A DNA stretch of 64,000 bases, from positions 7,380,501 through 7,444,500 of the forward strand of contig NC_059501.1 of NCBI RefSeq assembly GCF_914767665.1, read 5' to 3'. This document shows, piece after piece, positions 1 to 9,790 of the stretch. The position numbers and the translations under genes are program-made. This stretch comes from Harmonia axyridis. Its lineage: Eukaryota > Arthropoda > Insecta > Coleoptera > Coccinellidae. Position 1 is the first letter of the stretch; each line of letters begins with the position of its first letter. The notes under the pieces are model-generated. The model saw only the letters and a list, made by a program, of their open reading frames with translations. It was not told where the DNA came from and did not search any database.

Positions 1-538
1 CTAATTGTCTAATTTATAAAGAATATTTATTATTTTCTGTATCTAACTGCTGCAATTCAAGGTTTTGCAACTTTTGCTCACCTACTGTCATCGGTTGTTT
101 CACATCGCTTAGCGCGCTTGATGTTTGTTTTCTGAATTTCTGATATATTTGGGTATTTATTTCAATATATTTTGATTTAATATGAAACGTTGATTCACTA
201 TGGGACCTATGACGTGCGTTGTGGAGAAACTCGCCAATTGAGTGAAATGTCGTATAACTTATATGTTTTCATTTCCGCGCGTTTAATGTCAAACTTGATA
301 GTTCATGTTGGGAACAAAATTTGCTTACTGAAAATGACATATGCTTCCTCTATCTATGTTTTTTACTCTGAGGTTATTTCAAAATATTCAACGTTTTCAA
401 ATAATACCTACCTGGAATTTGCATAATGGACCAAAATGTTATCTGTCTTTACCTGATTTGATTTTATGATTTTATTGCCCTTTATTGGTTTTTTCAAGCA
501 TTTCATCAACTAAAAGAAAAGTTGTAGATACCTATATA
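1..538. other. Gene-free AT-rich sequence
   Basis: No coding signal, RNA gene or clear repeat was recognised. The only open frame (190-426, +) has no start context, no family resemblance and ordinary AT-rich composition. The stretch ends at the TA that borders the foldback element beginning at 539. Confidence 0.6.
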
Positions 539-1954
539 CAGGGTGTTTCTTTGGTAAATTATGGTATGGTAACATACGTTACCTAAGGTAGAGCTGCCCT
601 AGACGAGTTCAAAAAACCTATATTTGATAGGTCTAATCTTTCCCATAGCCGAGATACAGGGTGGTTTCTGAATTAACCAATATTTTCAATTCCTTATAAC
701 TTTCGAACCACCCAGGCTGTTTGATTGATATGTGCAACGAACAATTTACTCCATTAGGTCCTTCGATTAATGTTTGAACCAATTGAAAAAATCAGGTCCG
801 TATTAGAAAAATATGGGACTTTTCACAAGTTAAGATTTAACACCCTGTATGGTGGAATATTGGAATTTCATGGGAATATTCGTAAAGAGCAGAAATTTTT
901 CAATGGGGATCAGTAGATTTTAATGTCCCGCACGTCATTCAACTCATCCAAAATTTCGGCCGAAAATTTAGTTCAATAGTGGAATTTCAATAACTTCTCA
1001 GAAAAATCGCTGTTAATCAGCGAAACAAGATAATTTTCGTAAGTAATTGCACAAGTGCATCAAAATTACCGATAATTTTGCATGACAGCGTGTTGTCATA
1101 AAAACTGCATGAGTTCATTTTCATTTTTGGAGAAAGAGCCCGACACCGAAGGTGGAGGGCTCTTTCTCCAAAAATGAAAATGACCGAATGCAGTTTTTCA
1201 AAGAAAACACGCTGGAATGCGAAATTATCCGGTAATTTTGATGCACGAGTGTAATTCGGGGGAATATTTCCCGAATAAACTGTTACATTACCTGTCAAAC
1301 TGATTTAGAATGGAATTGCCATAGATTCGAACTGTGTAAGATGCATAGAAACTAAGCATCTATGAACAGAACAATTATCGCAGTGCAGTTTCGCTTCCTA
1401 CAATGCAATTATCGCTGTAATTTTCGATAATTGTTCTCCAGATACATAGAATTTTTGACAGGAGGGAAATATTCCAATTAATCCCAATGTACGATTTTCC
1501 TGTGAAGTTGTGAAATTCTACTATTGAACTAAATTTTTGTCCGAAATTTTGGATGAGTTGAATGACCTGCGGGACATTGAATTCTACTAATCCCCATTGA
1601 AAAATCTCTGCTCTTTCCGAATATTTCCATTAAATTCCAATATTTCACTAAACAGGATGTGGAATTTGAGCTTGTGAAAAGTCCTATATTTTTCTAATAC
1701 GGACCTGATTTTTTCAATTAGTTCAAAGATTAATCGAAGGACCTAATGGAATGGATTGCTCGTTTCAAATATCAATCAAATATACTGGGTGGTTCAAAAG
1801 TTTTAAGGAATTCAAAATATTGGTGAATTTATAAGCCACCCTGTATCTCGGCTATGGGGAAGATTAGACCTATCATATATAGGTTTTTTAGACTCGTCTA
1901 TAGGGCAGCTCTACCTCAGGTTAATGTATGTGCATTTACCAATGAAACACCCTG
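539..1954. mobile_element. Foldback DNA transposon with CAGGGTGTTTC ends and TA target site
   Basis: The left end CAGGGTGTTTC follows a TA (537-538). The right end is the inverse, ending CACCCTG at 1954 and followed by TA (1955-1956), as expected for Tc1/mariner-type insertion. The arms of about 450 bp (539-1000 and 1490-1954) are near-complementary throughout and include matched blocks such as GAGATACAGGGTGG near 652 and its complement near 1840. Inside is a second, tighter hairpin centred near 1150, with GGAGAAAGAGCCC (from 1129) pairing with GGGCTCTTTCTCC (from 1158). No transposase remains, so this is a non-autonomous element of about 1.4 kb. Superfamily assignment rests only on the TA target and the terminal motif shared with the mariner derivative at 41951-42557. 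Confidence 0.75.
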
Positions 1955-2159
1955 TATATTGTGGTCCTCCACCGAAACCAGTGAAGTAATAAAAAAGGGT
2001 CCAAATAAAAAAAAGTTTGGAAACCACTGCTCCAACGGAACCGAAAAACAATCGAAAAATACAGCGCTTAACCGTGATAGAGCGTCGCGACAATGGTTGA
2101 ACACCTTGTATAGCCAACTGTTATTATTTTTATCACACAAAACCAACCCTTAAATTTTA

Positions 2160-2660
2160 TCGACCCTTATTCTCCAACACCCCGTATATGCCCTAATTTA
2201 ACCGACCACGGTTAATCATCCTTCATTTCCCTCATTTCGATCGGTTCCAAACTCCATCACAAACTTTCGTCCCCCACCTCCCCCATAGATCCGAAACCGA
2301 TCCATCATCACGTTTCAATCGACACACACAGAATCGCTTCCGAAACTTTTCGGACTACCATCCCAGTCCCAGTATTTCGATCCCATTCAACGATATAATT
2401 GATCCACCCCGGTTCTAGGGGGTTCCTCCGATGGCGCATACATTCAGCCGAGCAGCGTTTACACCGTGGTGCGCTCCACGGTGTGCACTCTACAACACCG
2501 ACGTTCGTCTACACTTCTTTTCACAATTTGGCATTTGTACGGAATACAATCCATCAATGTCGTCAGTCGGGTTGTTTTCTCCATGCCGGATCGCCCTCGC
2601 ACTTTGGCGTTCCCCCCGCCAGTGGCGGCTCGTCAGGGGCCGGGGTTCAGATGAAGTTGT
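2160..2660. promoter_or_regulatory. GC-richer island with two Exd-Hox-like octamers; candidate regulatory DNA
   Basis: This block is clearly GC-richer than its surroundings. All frames stay open by composition, but no protein family is recognisable. It contains TGATGGAT on the minus strand twice (2300-2307 and 2549-2556), the octamer preferred by some Exd-Hox dimers. Near 2615 it reads AGTGGCGGCTCGT, which also resembles a common transposon terminus, so the right edge may be repeat-derived. It could be an enhancer, an untranslated exon or old repeat; the regulatory reading is inference. Confidence 0.25.
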
Positions 2661-3007
2661 AACTGTAACACCGTTTTGGGTACTGATGGAATACTTCAAG
2701 AAATGGAGATTCAAAGTAAACACATCGAAAACAGTTGCAATCTTCTTTGAAGGAACAACAATAAAGAAAGAAAGAGCAGGAAACGTCAAAATAAATAACC
2801 AGACGATAGAATGAAAAAAGGAAGCAAAATATCTGGGAGAAATACTGGATGAAAGAATGAATTTTAACAAACAGATAGAAGAAAACAGAAAAAAGACAAG
2901 GCAATAGCACGGCAGATTGTACCCATTGCTCAGCCCAAGAAGTAAACTTTCATTAGAAAACCAGCTGAAGATAACAAAAATAGTGCTTATACCAAGCATT
3001 ACGTATG

Positions 3008-3115
3008 CAGGAGTTACGTGGTACAATACGAATACCGCTGTTCTTAATACTGAATTTAGTTTACTTTGCATCTGATCATTATTATTGTCCTTCGTATTGT
3101 ACCACGTAACTCCTG
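3008..3115. repeat. 25-bp perfect inverted repeat flanking an inverted segment
   Basis: The 25 bases at 3008-3032 are the exact reverse complement of 3091-3115, with 58 bases between. The enclosed piece is inverted relative to the surrounding reverse transcriptase sequence, so the structure marks an inversion with an inverted duplication of one flank. Confidence 0.85.
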
Positions 3116-3147
3116 GTTAGTTATATACCATGGTATATAACTAACCA
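3114..3147. repeat. 34-bp perfect palindrome
   Basis: TGGTTAGTTATATACCA at 3114-3130 is followed directly by its reverse complement at 3131-3147, with no spacer. The right half is the normal coding sequence of the retroelement and the left half is an inverted copy of it, at the junction of the inversion described for 3008-3115. Confidence 0.9.
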
Positions 3148-3616
3148 ACAAATCAGAGAAGAACTGAAAATTGAAACTATTGAAGAAATAGTCAATAAGC
3201 ATAGAAAGAAGACAATAGAAACGCTGAAAGAGCACGAGAACAAGGAATTAAGAAAGATAATACAAATTAAAGTAAGAAAGACCAATAAGAGGAAATACCT
3301 CTTCCAAAGAACTAGATAGAAGAAAAAAGTGACATGAAGTAAGGAGGAAAGCCTCCTGATCAGACAAAAGCAGAAAATAGGAAAAATGAAATTAGAGGCG
3401 AAGGGAATGTAAATTCCGGACCTTTAAACAAAAAGAAGATCTGAGAACCGTTTTGGGTATTTGTGCAAAAATTGTATAAGTAGGTAGCGGAGGTGGATTC
3501 TAGTCCCAATCGAAAAACAAAAATAAAATTTCTAAATTCAAAAATTCAACTTCAAACAACCTAACTAAACTAGCTAATCTAACTATCTTCTCCAATTTCA
3601 ATTATCAAACAAACTA

Positions 3617-4049
3617 CACGATGTCCGTAAAGTATGGAACAAATATATAGAAAGATTGAATATCGTTCAGAAATGTATACTGAAGATAATTTGCGGTCAT
3701 AGAATGCTGTTTCCTAGTGACGAGATCTACAGGGTCGCACATGTGCTGGATTTGAGGCAACTGTATTTCATGAAGATTGCAGCACTCATAAAAAGAAGAA
3801 AAATTGAACTTCGGCCAATCGATCACAACTACTCCACTAGACACAAACTCGACCACTATAAAGAGAGTAAAACGACGAAAACGATAGGTCAGAGATCTTG
3901 CACATATTTAGCTCCCAAAATATATGGAACAATCCCAATTACGTTGAGAGCTTTGAGAAACCCTGTGAGATTCAAGAAGGAAGTGATTCGGTGGCTACTC
4001 GGTTTGAATAGAAAAACTATACATAACGTTATTAACAACAGAATATGAC
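3617..4049 (+). pseudogene. Non-LTR retrotransposon reverse transcriptase C-terminal tail
   Basis: The frame VRKVWNKYIERLNIVQKC continues from about 3617 into an open frame that ends at a stop near 4048. It matches the tail that follows the catalytic domain in CR1/Jockey-type elements: an IVQKCILKIICG start, a DEIYRVAHVLDLRQLYF block, a HNYSTRHKLD block, then SCTYLAPKIYGTIPITLRAL and a basic FKKEVIRWLLG end. No catalytic motif lies upstream, so this is a 5'-truncated copy. Its family differs in sequence from the copy at 2665-3330. The following AT-rich sequence to about 4440, which ends near an AATAAA signal, may be its 3' UTR. Confidence 0.65.
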
Positions 4050-4689
4050 GAAAATAAAATATAAAAGATCCGTTTGCTATTCGTTTTCTGAAGTGACAAA
4101 TTCCCTGAAGTCACATTCATTAATGTATTACTATTCATGTTAACATTCCCAAAAGTGACAAATATTGCCAAAGTTGACTTAAGTGCGTATGTTGTGCAGT
4201 TACACACGATGTATCCTGATTTATTTAAGTTTCGATGTATATGATGTCCATTTGGACCAGAGAATTTTTCTATTTTTTGTTTCCATTTTGTAGTGGCTGT
4301 CTTTGAATAGTATTTCTGTTGTGAGACTAACAGGTGAGCTTCTTAGAAGTGAGCCTCTGTCTCTTTATTTCAGTTTATTTGTAAAATTTATTTGAAGTGT
4401 TCATTTTTGTTTTTAAAGTCAAATAAACTTTATTATAATTCATTTTTAGCTGAACAGACCATTTTAAGGAATAATTCAAATTCAATTTCCTTATTGATCC
4501 CTTCGACATTACAAATAATGTATGGAACTAGTCATATATAATGAAGTACAAAATAATAAGCTATTTCTAAGAGAAAATCAACACAATTATTTAATACAAT
4601 CTTAATACATAATAAGTGAAAAAAGATTATCTGAAATAATCCTGAAACACGTCGATTTTTCATTTCAATTTATCGTATTTCAAAATAAT

Positions 4690-4855
4690 AATCTAATATA
4701 CAGGGTGAATTACTTTCGAGCAATGACGTAACCGTCATTTTTTTTCTAATGGAACACCCCCATTTTGTCTCAATTTCCCGATTACTCTAGCTGAGCTGAT
4801 TCCAAAAATGTATCACATGTTGATTCCAATTGGTACACGGTGGACAAAAATATAA
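4690..4855 (+). repeat. Dispersed repeat, copy A (inverted copy at 32040-32205)
   Basis: The block from ATACAGGGTGAATTACTTTC to GGTGGACAAAAATA is closely matched in inverse orientation at 32040-32205. Similarity continues weakly leftwards to about 4440. ACAGGGTG near 4700 suggests a transposon terminus. No coding sequence was recognised. Confidence 0.7.
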
Positions 4856-5049
4856 TATGATAATAATAATATTATTGATGGAATACTTGACTTTATAAAT
4901 GTTCGAAATGCAGCCCTTGCTGTATTTGACAGTATCCCAAACGGTGTACAAATTCTTGTTGAACCTTGTGTATGGTTTCTTGAGTTATATTGTTTATTTC
5001 TGTTCAAATTCTCTCTTTTAATTCTCCAATATTTGCTAGTATCGTTGTA

Positions 5050-5702
5050 AAGGGTGTTTTTTTTCTTTGCAACGCTTGCAAATAGTGCAATTTCATTTCG
5101 AAAATAGATTGCCGTTGTTCCCGATTTTCATAAGCGAATTTTGTTAAGCGATGAAGCACACTTCTGGTTGAATGGCTACGTCAACAAACAAAACTGCCGC
5201 ATTTGGAGTGAAGCTTATCCTCAAGTGTATGTCGAAACACCGTTACATCCAGAAAAACTGTGGTTCCAACAAGACGGCGCAACATGTTACACAGCTTGTG
5301 CCACAATCGATTTATTGAAAGACGCGTTTAGTGACCGCCTAATTTCACGTTTTGGACATGTGAATTGGCCTCCAAGATCTTGTGGTTCAACACCGCTGGA
5401 CTACTTTCTGTGGGGCTATGTAAAGTCATTGGTCTATGCGGATAAGCCACAAACCCTTGACCATTTGGAAGACAACATTCACCGTGTTATTGGCGATATA
5501 CGGCCACAAATGTTGGTCGATCGAAAATTGGACGTCGAGATTGGACTACATCCGAGCCAGCCGTGGCGGTCATATGCCAGAAATCATATTTAAAATGTAA
5601 TGCCACAAGATTATCTTGCGGATAAATAAAATTCATGTCAATCGAATAATCCATCGTTGTTTTATTGCAATTTAAAGTTTTATCTCTAAAAAAAACACCC
5701 TC
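5050..5702 (+). mobile_element. Mariner-like (DD41D-spaced) transposon, internally deleted
   Basis: The ends are short inverted repeats: AAGGGTGTTTTTTT at the left and AAAAAAAACACCCT at the right. The interior carries a truncated transposase on the + strand (5066-5593). The same family is present on the minus strand at 51945-52846. Both copies lost the stretch between the N-terminal helix-turn-helix and the first catalytic aspartate, and this copy lost a further block before the second aspartate. Confidence 0.75.
5066..5593 (+). pseudogene. Mariner-like transposase remnant
   Basis: An N-terminal stub reading QRLQIVQF (from 5070) is joined out of frame to the catalytic part. SDEAHFWLNGYVNKQNCRIW (first catalytic Asp) is followed by a deletion that joins TPLHPEK directly to LWFQQDGATC (second Asp). 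After 41 residues comes TPLDYFLWGYVK with the third Asp, so the spacing fits the DD41D group of Tc1/mariner elements. The usual CDL before TPLD is CGS here. The C-terminus ends IIF-stop as PEIIF does in the family, but one piece has been replaced (VDRKLDVEIGL) by a small indel. With the WCALWAGG region and most of the DNA-binding domain missing, it cannot be active. Confidence 0.8.
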
Positions 5703-5719
5703 TATAAGTATGCCATTTT

Positions 5720-5951
5720 TCAAACGTCAATAGGTTGTGTACCGTTGTTTTGCTAACACCGATATCGCGCTAACTTTACGCACAGAAGTGTGTGCATCTC
5801 TTCCAAAACTCAGTAAAACATCCAATGCTGTATCAGCATTTGCAGAAGGACGACCTGATGAACGCGTTATAGGTCTTTCTGGATATTTATCATTAAACAA
5901 ATTGCACACTTCCATCTGAGTTCGCGATCTGTCTTCATACCCAATCATCAT
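5720..5951 (-). pseudogene. Second mariner-type transposase N-terminal fragment
   Basis: Read on the minus strand from 5951: MIGYEDRSRTQMEVCNLFND, KYPERPITRS, a deletion, then SGRPSANADTALDVLLSF and DAHTSVRKVSA. This is the N-terminal helix-turn-helix region of an insect mariner-like transposase of a different family from the adjacent 5050-5702 element and on the opposite strand. The two helix-turn-helix units are joined by a deletion after ITRS, and sequence similarity ends near 5740. No catalytic domain follows. The two fragments abut, so one may have inserted beside or into the other. Confidence 0.7.
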
Positions 5952-7147
5952 AAGTATTTCAATTTTTTTGTTTTACACTTGACTCCAATTCTACTTCAAA
6001 TTAAATCTTAGCAATAATTAAAACATTCACAAATACTAAAAATATTGTTGTACTAAACTGTCATTGAACACCAATAAATTACTAAACAAATAATGACATT
6101 TCACAAAAAACTAGACGACTATGTTTTTTTTTAAATTGATGCGAAATAATTTCTTCCATATTCTGTCTGCTAGACCACAAGTACCAAACATGTTTGGAAA
6201 CAGCTCATTTTTATTAATCTAAAAATGTAACAATCTACAGGGTATTACATTCAAACCAATTGCCGCTAGACAATAAGTATTTTTGATATTGTTAATTTAA
6301 CTGATATTACGCGAATATTACGCGTTACTTTATGAGCACACACAAAACTATTGTATTTTTGTCCAATAATGGCTTCAATGTCCGTGAAATAATATAAGGA
6401 AACTGTAATTGTTTTCATGCCGTGATGTTATTTTCTTATGCTATTTTAACGACTGTTCAAATGAATAATTAGGTTAACTAATCTATTTTATTTTCTCACA
6501 TGAAAATATCTTCATTTATTGCTTCAAAAAGCAAATACATAATTATTTGAAATATTTATTTTATATTGTTTTATTTAAAAAGTTTCCTTGAACAAACTTT
6601 TCATACAAAAATATTTGTTCGGTAACTATTTTTTACAAACAATTAATAAAAAATAATATACATCATTATTAATAATTAATTGATAATTGAATATTTCGGT
6701 TCATTTAATCTATATAATTCTATAATTCGAGTAAAAAGCTTTCACCACAATTCAATATTATTCAAATGTAGAATAATCAATAATCAAATAATAATAATGA
6801 ACCTAACCAAACTCAACTTCACGTGACAACTGACAAGGCAACCCCGAGAAATGACTGTATAAATATTCTCTTTTTCTCTCATTCAGCAGAAACATTGGTC
6901 TTTAGTTTGCGTACGCTTTGTTGGCACAGCGCTTTCGTCAGCGGCCAGCGCTGACTTTCTGAACTCGCCCCTAGAATAAATTGAGTTAAGTAGTTCGAGC
7001 ATGCGCGTTTCCTTCACTAAGAATCAGATAAAAGAATGCTTTACCGCCACAGAATTCTTAGCTATAGTTCACAGTACTACAATCTTAGTTCATAGAAATG
7101 GTGCATAAACCAACCATTATTTGATGATTCACACAGTACACTAAGAT
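5952..7147. other. Gene-free, very AT-rich stretch
   Basis: Long runs of A/T with no coding or RNA signal. The only departure is a GC-richer patch at 6880-7030 that includes a short hairpin, with CAGCGCT near 6928 pairing with AGCGCTG near 6948. Confidence 0.55.
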
Positions 7148-7357
7148 TCATTTTTCGATGGTCGTGTTTAGAAGGCATAGAAAGTCTAAAATATCCCCTC
7201 CTTTCAATAATCGATGTTCTTGGGTACCAAAAACATCGATTCCCTCGACGGCTTTGATCTCGTACAGTAGCTTCTCAAATCTAGTGTTTGTGATTTCGTA
7301 TATTTCGTATTCGGACAGTTTTGAGTGCTCTATTAGTGTGACGTCGCACACCGCCAT
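7148..7357 (-). CDS. Small hypothetical ORF, 69 codons
   Basis: The minus-strand frame starts MAVCDVTLIEHSKLSEYEIY and ends NTTIEK-stop, and an in-frame TAA lies immediately before the ATG. The protein is acidic, rich in Glu/Leu and has no low-complexity runs; it looks more protein-like than most open frames here. The local GC content is higher than that of the neighbouring AT-rich DNA. No family is recognised, no signal peptide or membrane segment is visible, and no splice sites stand out. It may be a short host peptide, one exon of a larger gene, or a fragment of an unrecognised transposon ORF. Confidence 0.3.
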   Translation of the reverse strand: MAVCDVTLIEHSKLSEYEIYEITNTRFEKLLYEIKAVEGIDVFGTQEHRLLKGGDILDFLCLLNTTIEK

Positions 7358-7759
7358 TTAAGTTCTCCTGTCGGTGTTCGGAATCCAAACAAATGAATTG
7401 TCATTCAAATTATTGCGGTGGCGTTGAAGGCATTGACTTATTGTGTAAGTAGACATTCATATTCATATCTGTAGTAGGTAGTTGTGTATTTTTGTGCTAA
7501 TTTAGAACATTATTTTCATAATGAAATCTTTTTCAGGTATTCGGGTAGTAGATAGGGTATCGATTAAGTATACAGTCCAAGTACCTGAAAGAGTTTTAAT
7601 TATTACATAACATGGATGATAATATGAACCATACATTATTTTCATAGTTTTTCTGGAATTATTTTCTGTCAGAAGGCTAGCATTCTTGATACCACAATAT
7701 TTGCTTAAGGTTTCAATTTTTTATTCTGACCTTCCTTGGCCTTTTTGAGACCTCTGACG

Positions 7760-7927
7760 CCCGCCACTCACGAGGCGTTTTCTCGAGACTTTGGAATCCA
7801 GGCAACCAAGAGATTCCAGTCGGGCAGTCAAGTTCATTCTTTGATTTAAAGTCGCGCGGCCGTGTCCCGAGCTGCCCGACTGTAAAATGATTCGAACCCT
7901 CGATCATGGACGCCTCGTGAGTGGCAG
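7760..7927. mobile_element. MITE with CGCCACTCACGAGGCG ends, copy 1
   Basis: The inverted ends CGCCACTCACGAGGCG (7762-7777) and CGCCTCGTGAGTGGC (7911-7925) enclose about 135 bases, including AAGAGATTCCAGTCGGGCAG. A second copy with the same ends and related interior lies in the presumed ftz 3' UTR at 39048-39220. No coding capacity. Confidence 0.75.
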
Positions 7928-8196
7928 CCTTGAGAGAAGTTTCTTCCTGCTTGTTTCCAGTTTTTTGTAGACTAGTTCTACCAGGCACGGCTCGAACTTT
8001 CGATACTCGGTTCAAGAATAAGAATCGCGACTTTTTCACTTATAACTGAATTGTTGAGCTTTGTTAATCAAAACGCTGTTACCGTTATTTCGAACCGTTA
8101 TGTTTTTGTTGATTCTGAAAATGAAAAGAAGCAATGATTTCATTTAGAAGATAAAATCTTAATCTTGGAAGAAAGGAACAGACAAAAAAAACCCAA

Positions 8197-8365
8197 CGAA
8201 CTATCTACCCATAAGCCTATTATCGGCAATTGGTAAAGTCTAATTAAAGCAGATTAACAGATTTCGTAGAAAAAAGAAAATATTTTCAGACCACCAGTTT
8301 GGGTTTCGCAAAGAGCATTCAATGATCCACCAACTGGTACGATTAACTGAAAATATTAAATGATT
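8197..8365 (+). pseudogene. Non-LTR reverse transcriptase, N-terminal motif fragment
   Basis: The + strand reads PTNYLPISLLSAIGKV (the RT motif usually written NYRPISLL) then, after a frameshift, KIFSDHQFGFRKEHSMIHQL and VRLTENIK, ending in stop at about 8362. These are RT motifs 1-2 of a Jockey-type element. The rest of an RT lies on the opposite strand at 8880-9790, so the two are separate or rearranged insertions. Confidence 0.7.
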
Positions 8366-8879
8366 TGTCAATAAAACTTCCTTGCTTCATTACTTCCTTA
8401 TTTCTGTTTTATCGACCTGAACATAAGGTGGGTTTATTGAAGAAGAATTTCTTTTTCAAACCAAATCAAATTTATTCTGATTCCAATAAGATTTCAAGAT
8501 ATTTATGTAGTTTTGGTGGAATAACTTAAATATTTTACTTTTGCAAATAAGATTCTCTCAACTCGAAAAGCCATAATTTTACTCATATAATTGTTTCCTC
8601 TCACTATTTATTGACACTATCTATTCAGTGACATGCGTTTCGTAATTTTAACACATTTTCAAATTGCCTCATTAGAAGTTCTGTTCAATGGTTCTGAAGA
8701 TTTGGTTATAGGTTATAATGTTGAAAAAAGAAAAGGGGAAGTTCAACAGTTCGTTTGTTCGCATTTCAAAATTGGAGTTAGCTGAAATCATTTGCAGGTC
8801 TTGTTTTGTTTGAGGACTGGAATTTATTTCCCTGCGCCTCTACTATAATTTCTCCTTTTTTCTAATGTTGTCTAATTGG

Positions 8880-9790
8880 GACACTTTACTCCTTTTTGTA
8901 TGTCATTTTCATCTTCAATTTGGTTCTTTGAACAAAGTATTTCGTCTCATCTGTCTTTCTTATTGGGATTTGTATTATCTTTATTGATTCCCTAGTCTCA
9001 TGCTTTTTTGGTGTCTCTATTGTCTGAATTTTCAATTCTTCTCTGATTTGTTGGTTGCTTGTATACCATAGGGCACCAACCGCTGTTCTGGTTACTCTAG
9101 TTAGTGTATTTTGCAACTGATCTTCCTTATTTTCCTTCGAATTATACCAGGTTACTCCTGCATATGTAGTGCTTGCTGTTAATACTATTTTATTATCTTC
9201 AGCTTGTTTTCTAAGAATAGTTCACTTTTTGGATTGAGCAGCGGGTAGTCTCCCGTGCAAATGCCTTGTCTTTTTCCTGTTTTCTTGTAGCTGTTTACTA
9301 AACTTCATTCTTTCGTCTAGAGAAACTCCTAGGTATTTTTCTTCCTTTTTCCATTCTATTCTCTGATTTTCTATTTTGACGTTTCCTGCTTTCTCTTTCT
9401 TTACTGTTGTTCCATCAATCAATCAACTTTGAATCTCCATTTCTTGAAGTATCCCATCAGTTTATCTTAGTCCATCTGTAACTGAATAGTTATTGCTTTC
9501 CGAATTCACCGTGATGAGAAATAGCGGTGTCATCTGCAATCTTAGTTATCTATTCATTTTGTTGAACAGCAGCGATCCTATCACCGATCCTTTGAGAACT
9601 GCGGCTTCAATTTCTCTACTATCTTGGTACTATCGATATTCACTCTATATTTTCTATTTACCAATTGTATAAATCTCATAAGTTTGTTTGGAAATTTCAT
9701 CGACTTCATTTTGATGCCACATTTTATCAAATGCCTTTTCTATGTCCAAGAGTATTGAACTAGTGTCTGTAGACATTTGCTACTTAATCT
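8880..9790 (-). pseudogene. Jockey-like reverse transcriptase, central and C-terminal part (same family as 2665-3330)
   Basis: Read on the minus strand from about 9770: SSILLDIEKAFDKMWH (RT motif A region with catalytic Asp), then FPNKLMRFIQLVNRKYRV, several stops and frame changes, VKKEKAGNVKIENQRIEW (from about 9410), KKEEKYLGVSLDERMKF, then LQNTLTRVTRTAVGALWYTS and NQQIREELKIQTIETPK (9060-8990). The conserved YADD catalytic box is not recognisable. At least three frames are needed to read it, so it is an old dead copy. It shows the normal order YAGVTW - LQNTL...RTAV - WYTSNQQIREEL that is scrambled in the other copy. Confidence 0.75.

Larger units (their letters stand above)
2665..3330 (+). 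pseudogene. Broken non-LTR (Jockey-like) reverse transcriptase, C-terminal part
   Basis: In + frames the sequence reads as the late palm/thumb region of a Jockey/I-type reverse transcriptase: FKKWRFKVNTSKT near 2693, NNQTIEWKKEAKYLGE across a stop near 2812, then LYPLLSPRSKLSLENQLKIT and IPSITYAGVTWYN (to about 3025), and later NQQIREELKIETIEE (from 3148). Frame stops occur near 2812 and 2907. Between 3033 and 3147 the coding order is disrupted: the piece that should read QSKLNSVLRTAV is present on the opposite strand. A second copy of the family lies on the minus strand at 8880-9790 and preserves the normal order. The element is dead: there is no endonuclease, the 5' part is missing and several stops are present. 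Confidence 0.75.

Noticed and set aside
2490..3071. 193-codon minus-strand open frame
   Set aside because: It is mostly the antisense of the + strand reverse transcriptase remnant and the GC-rich island; only its first part (the inverted QSKLNSVLRTAV segment) is meaningful.
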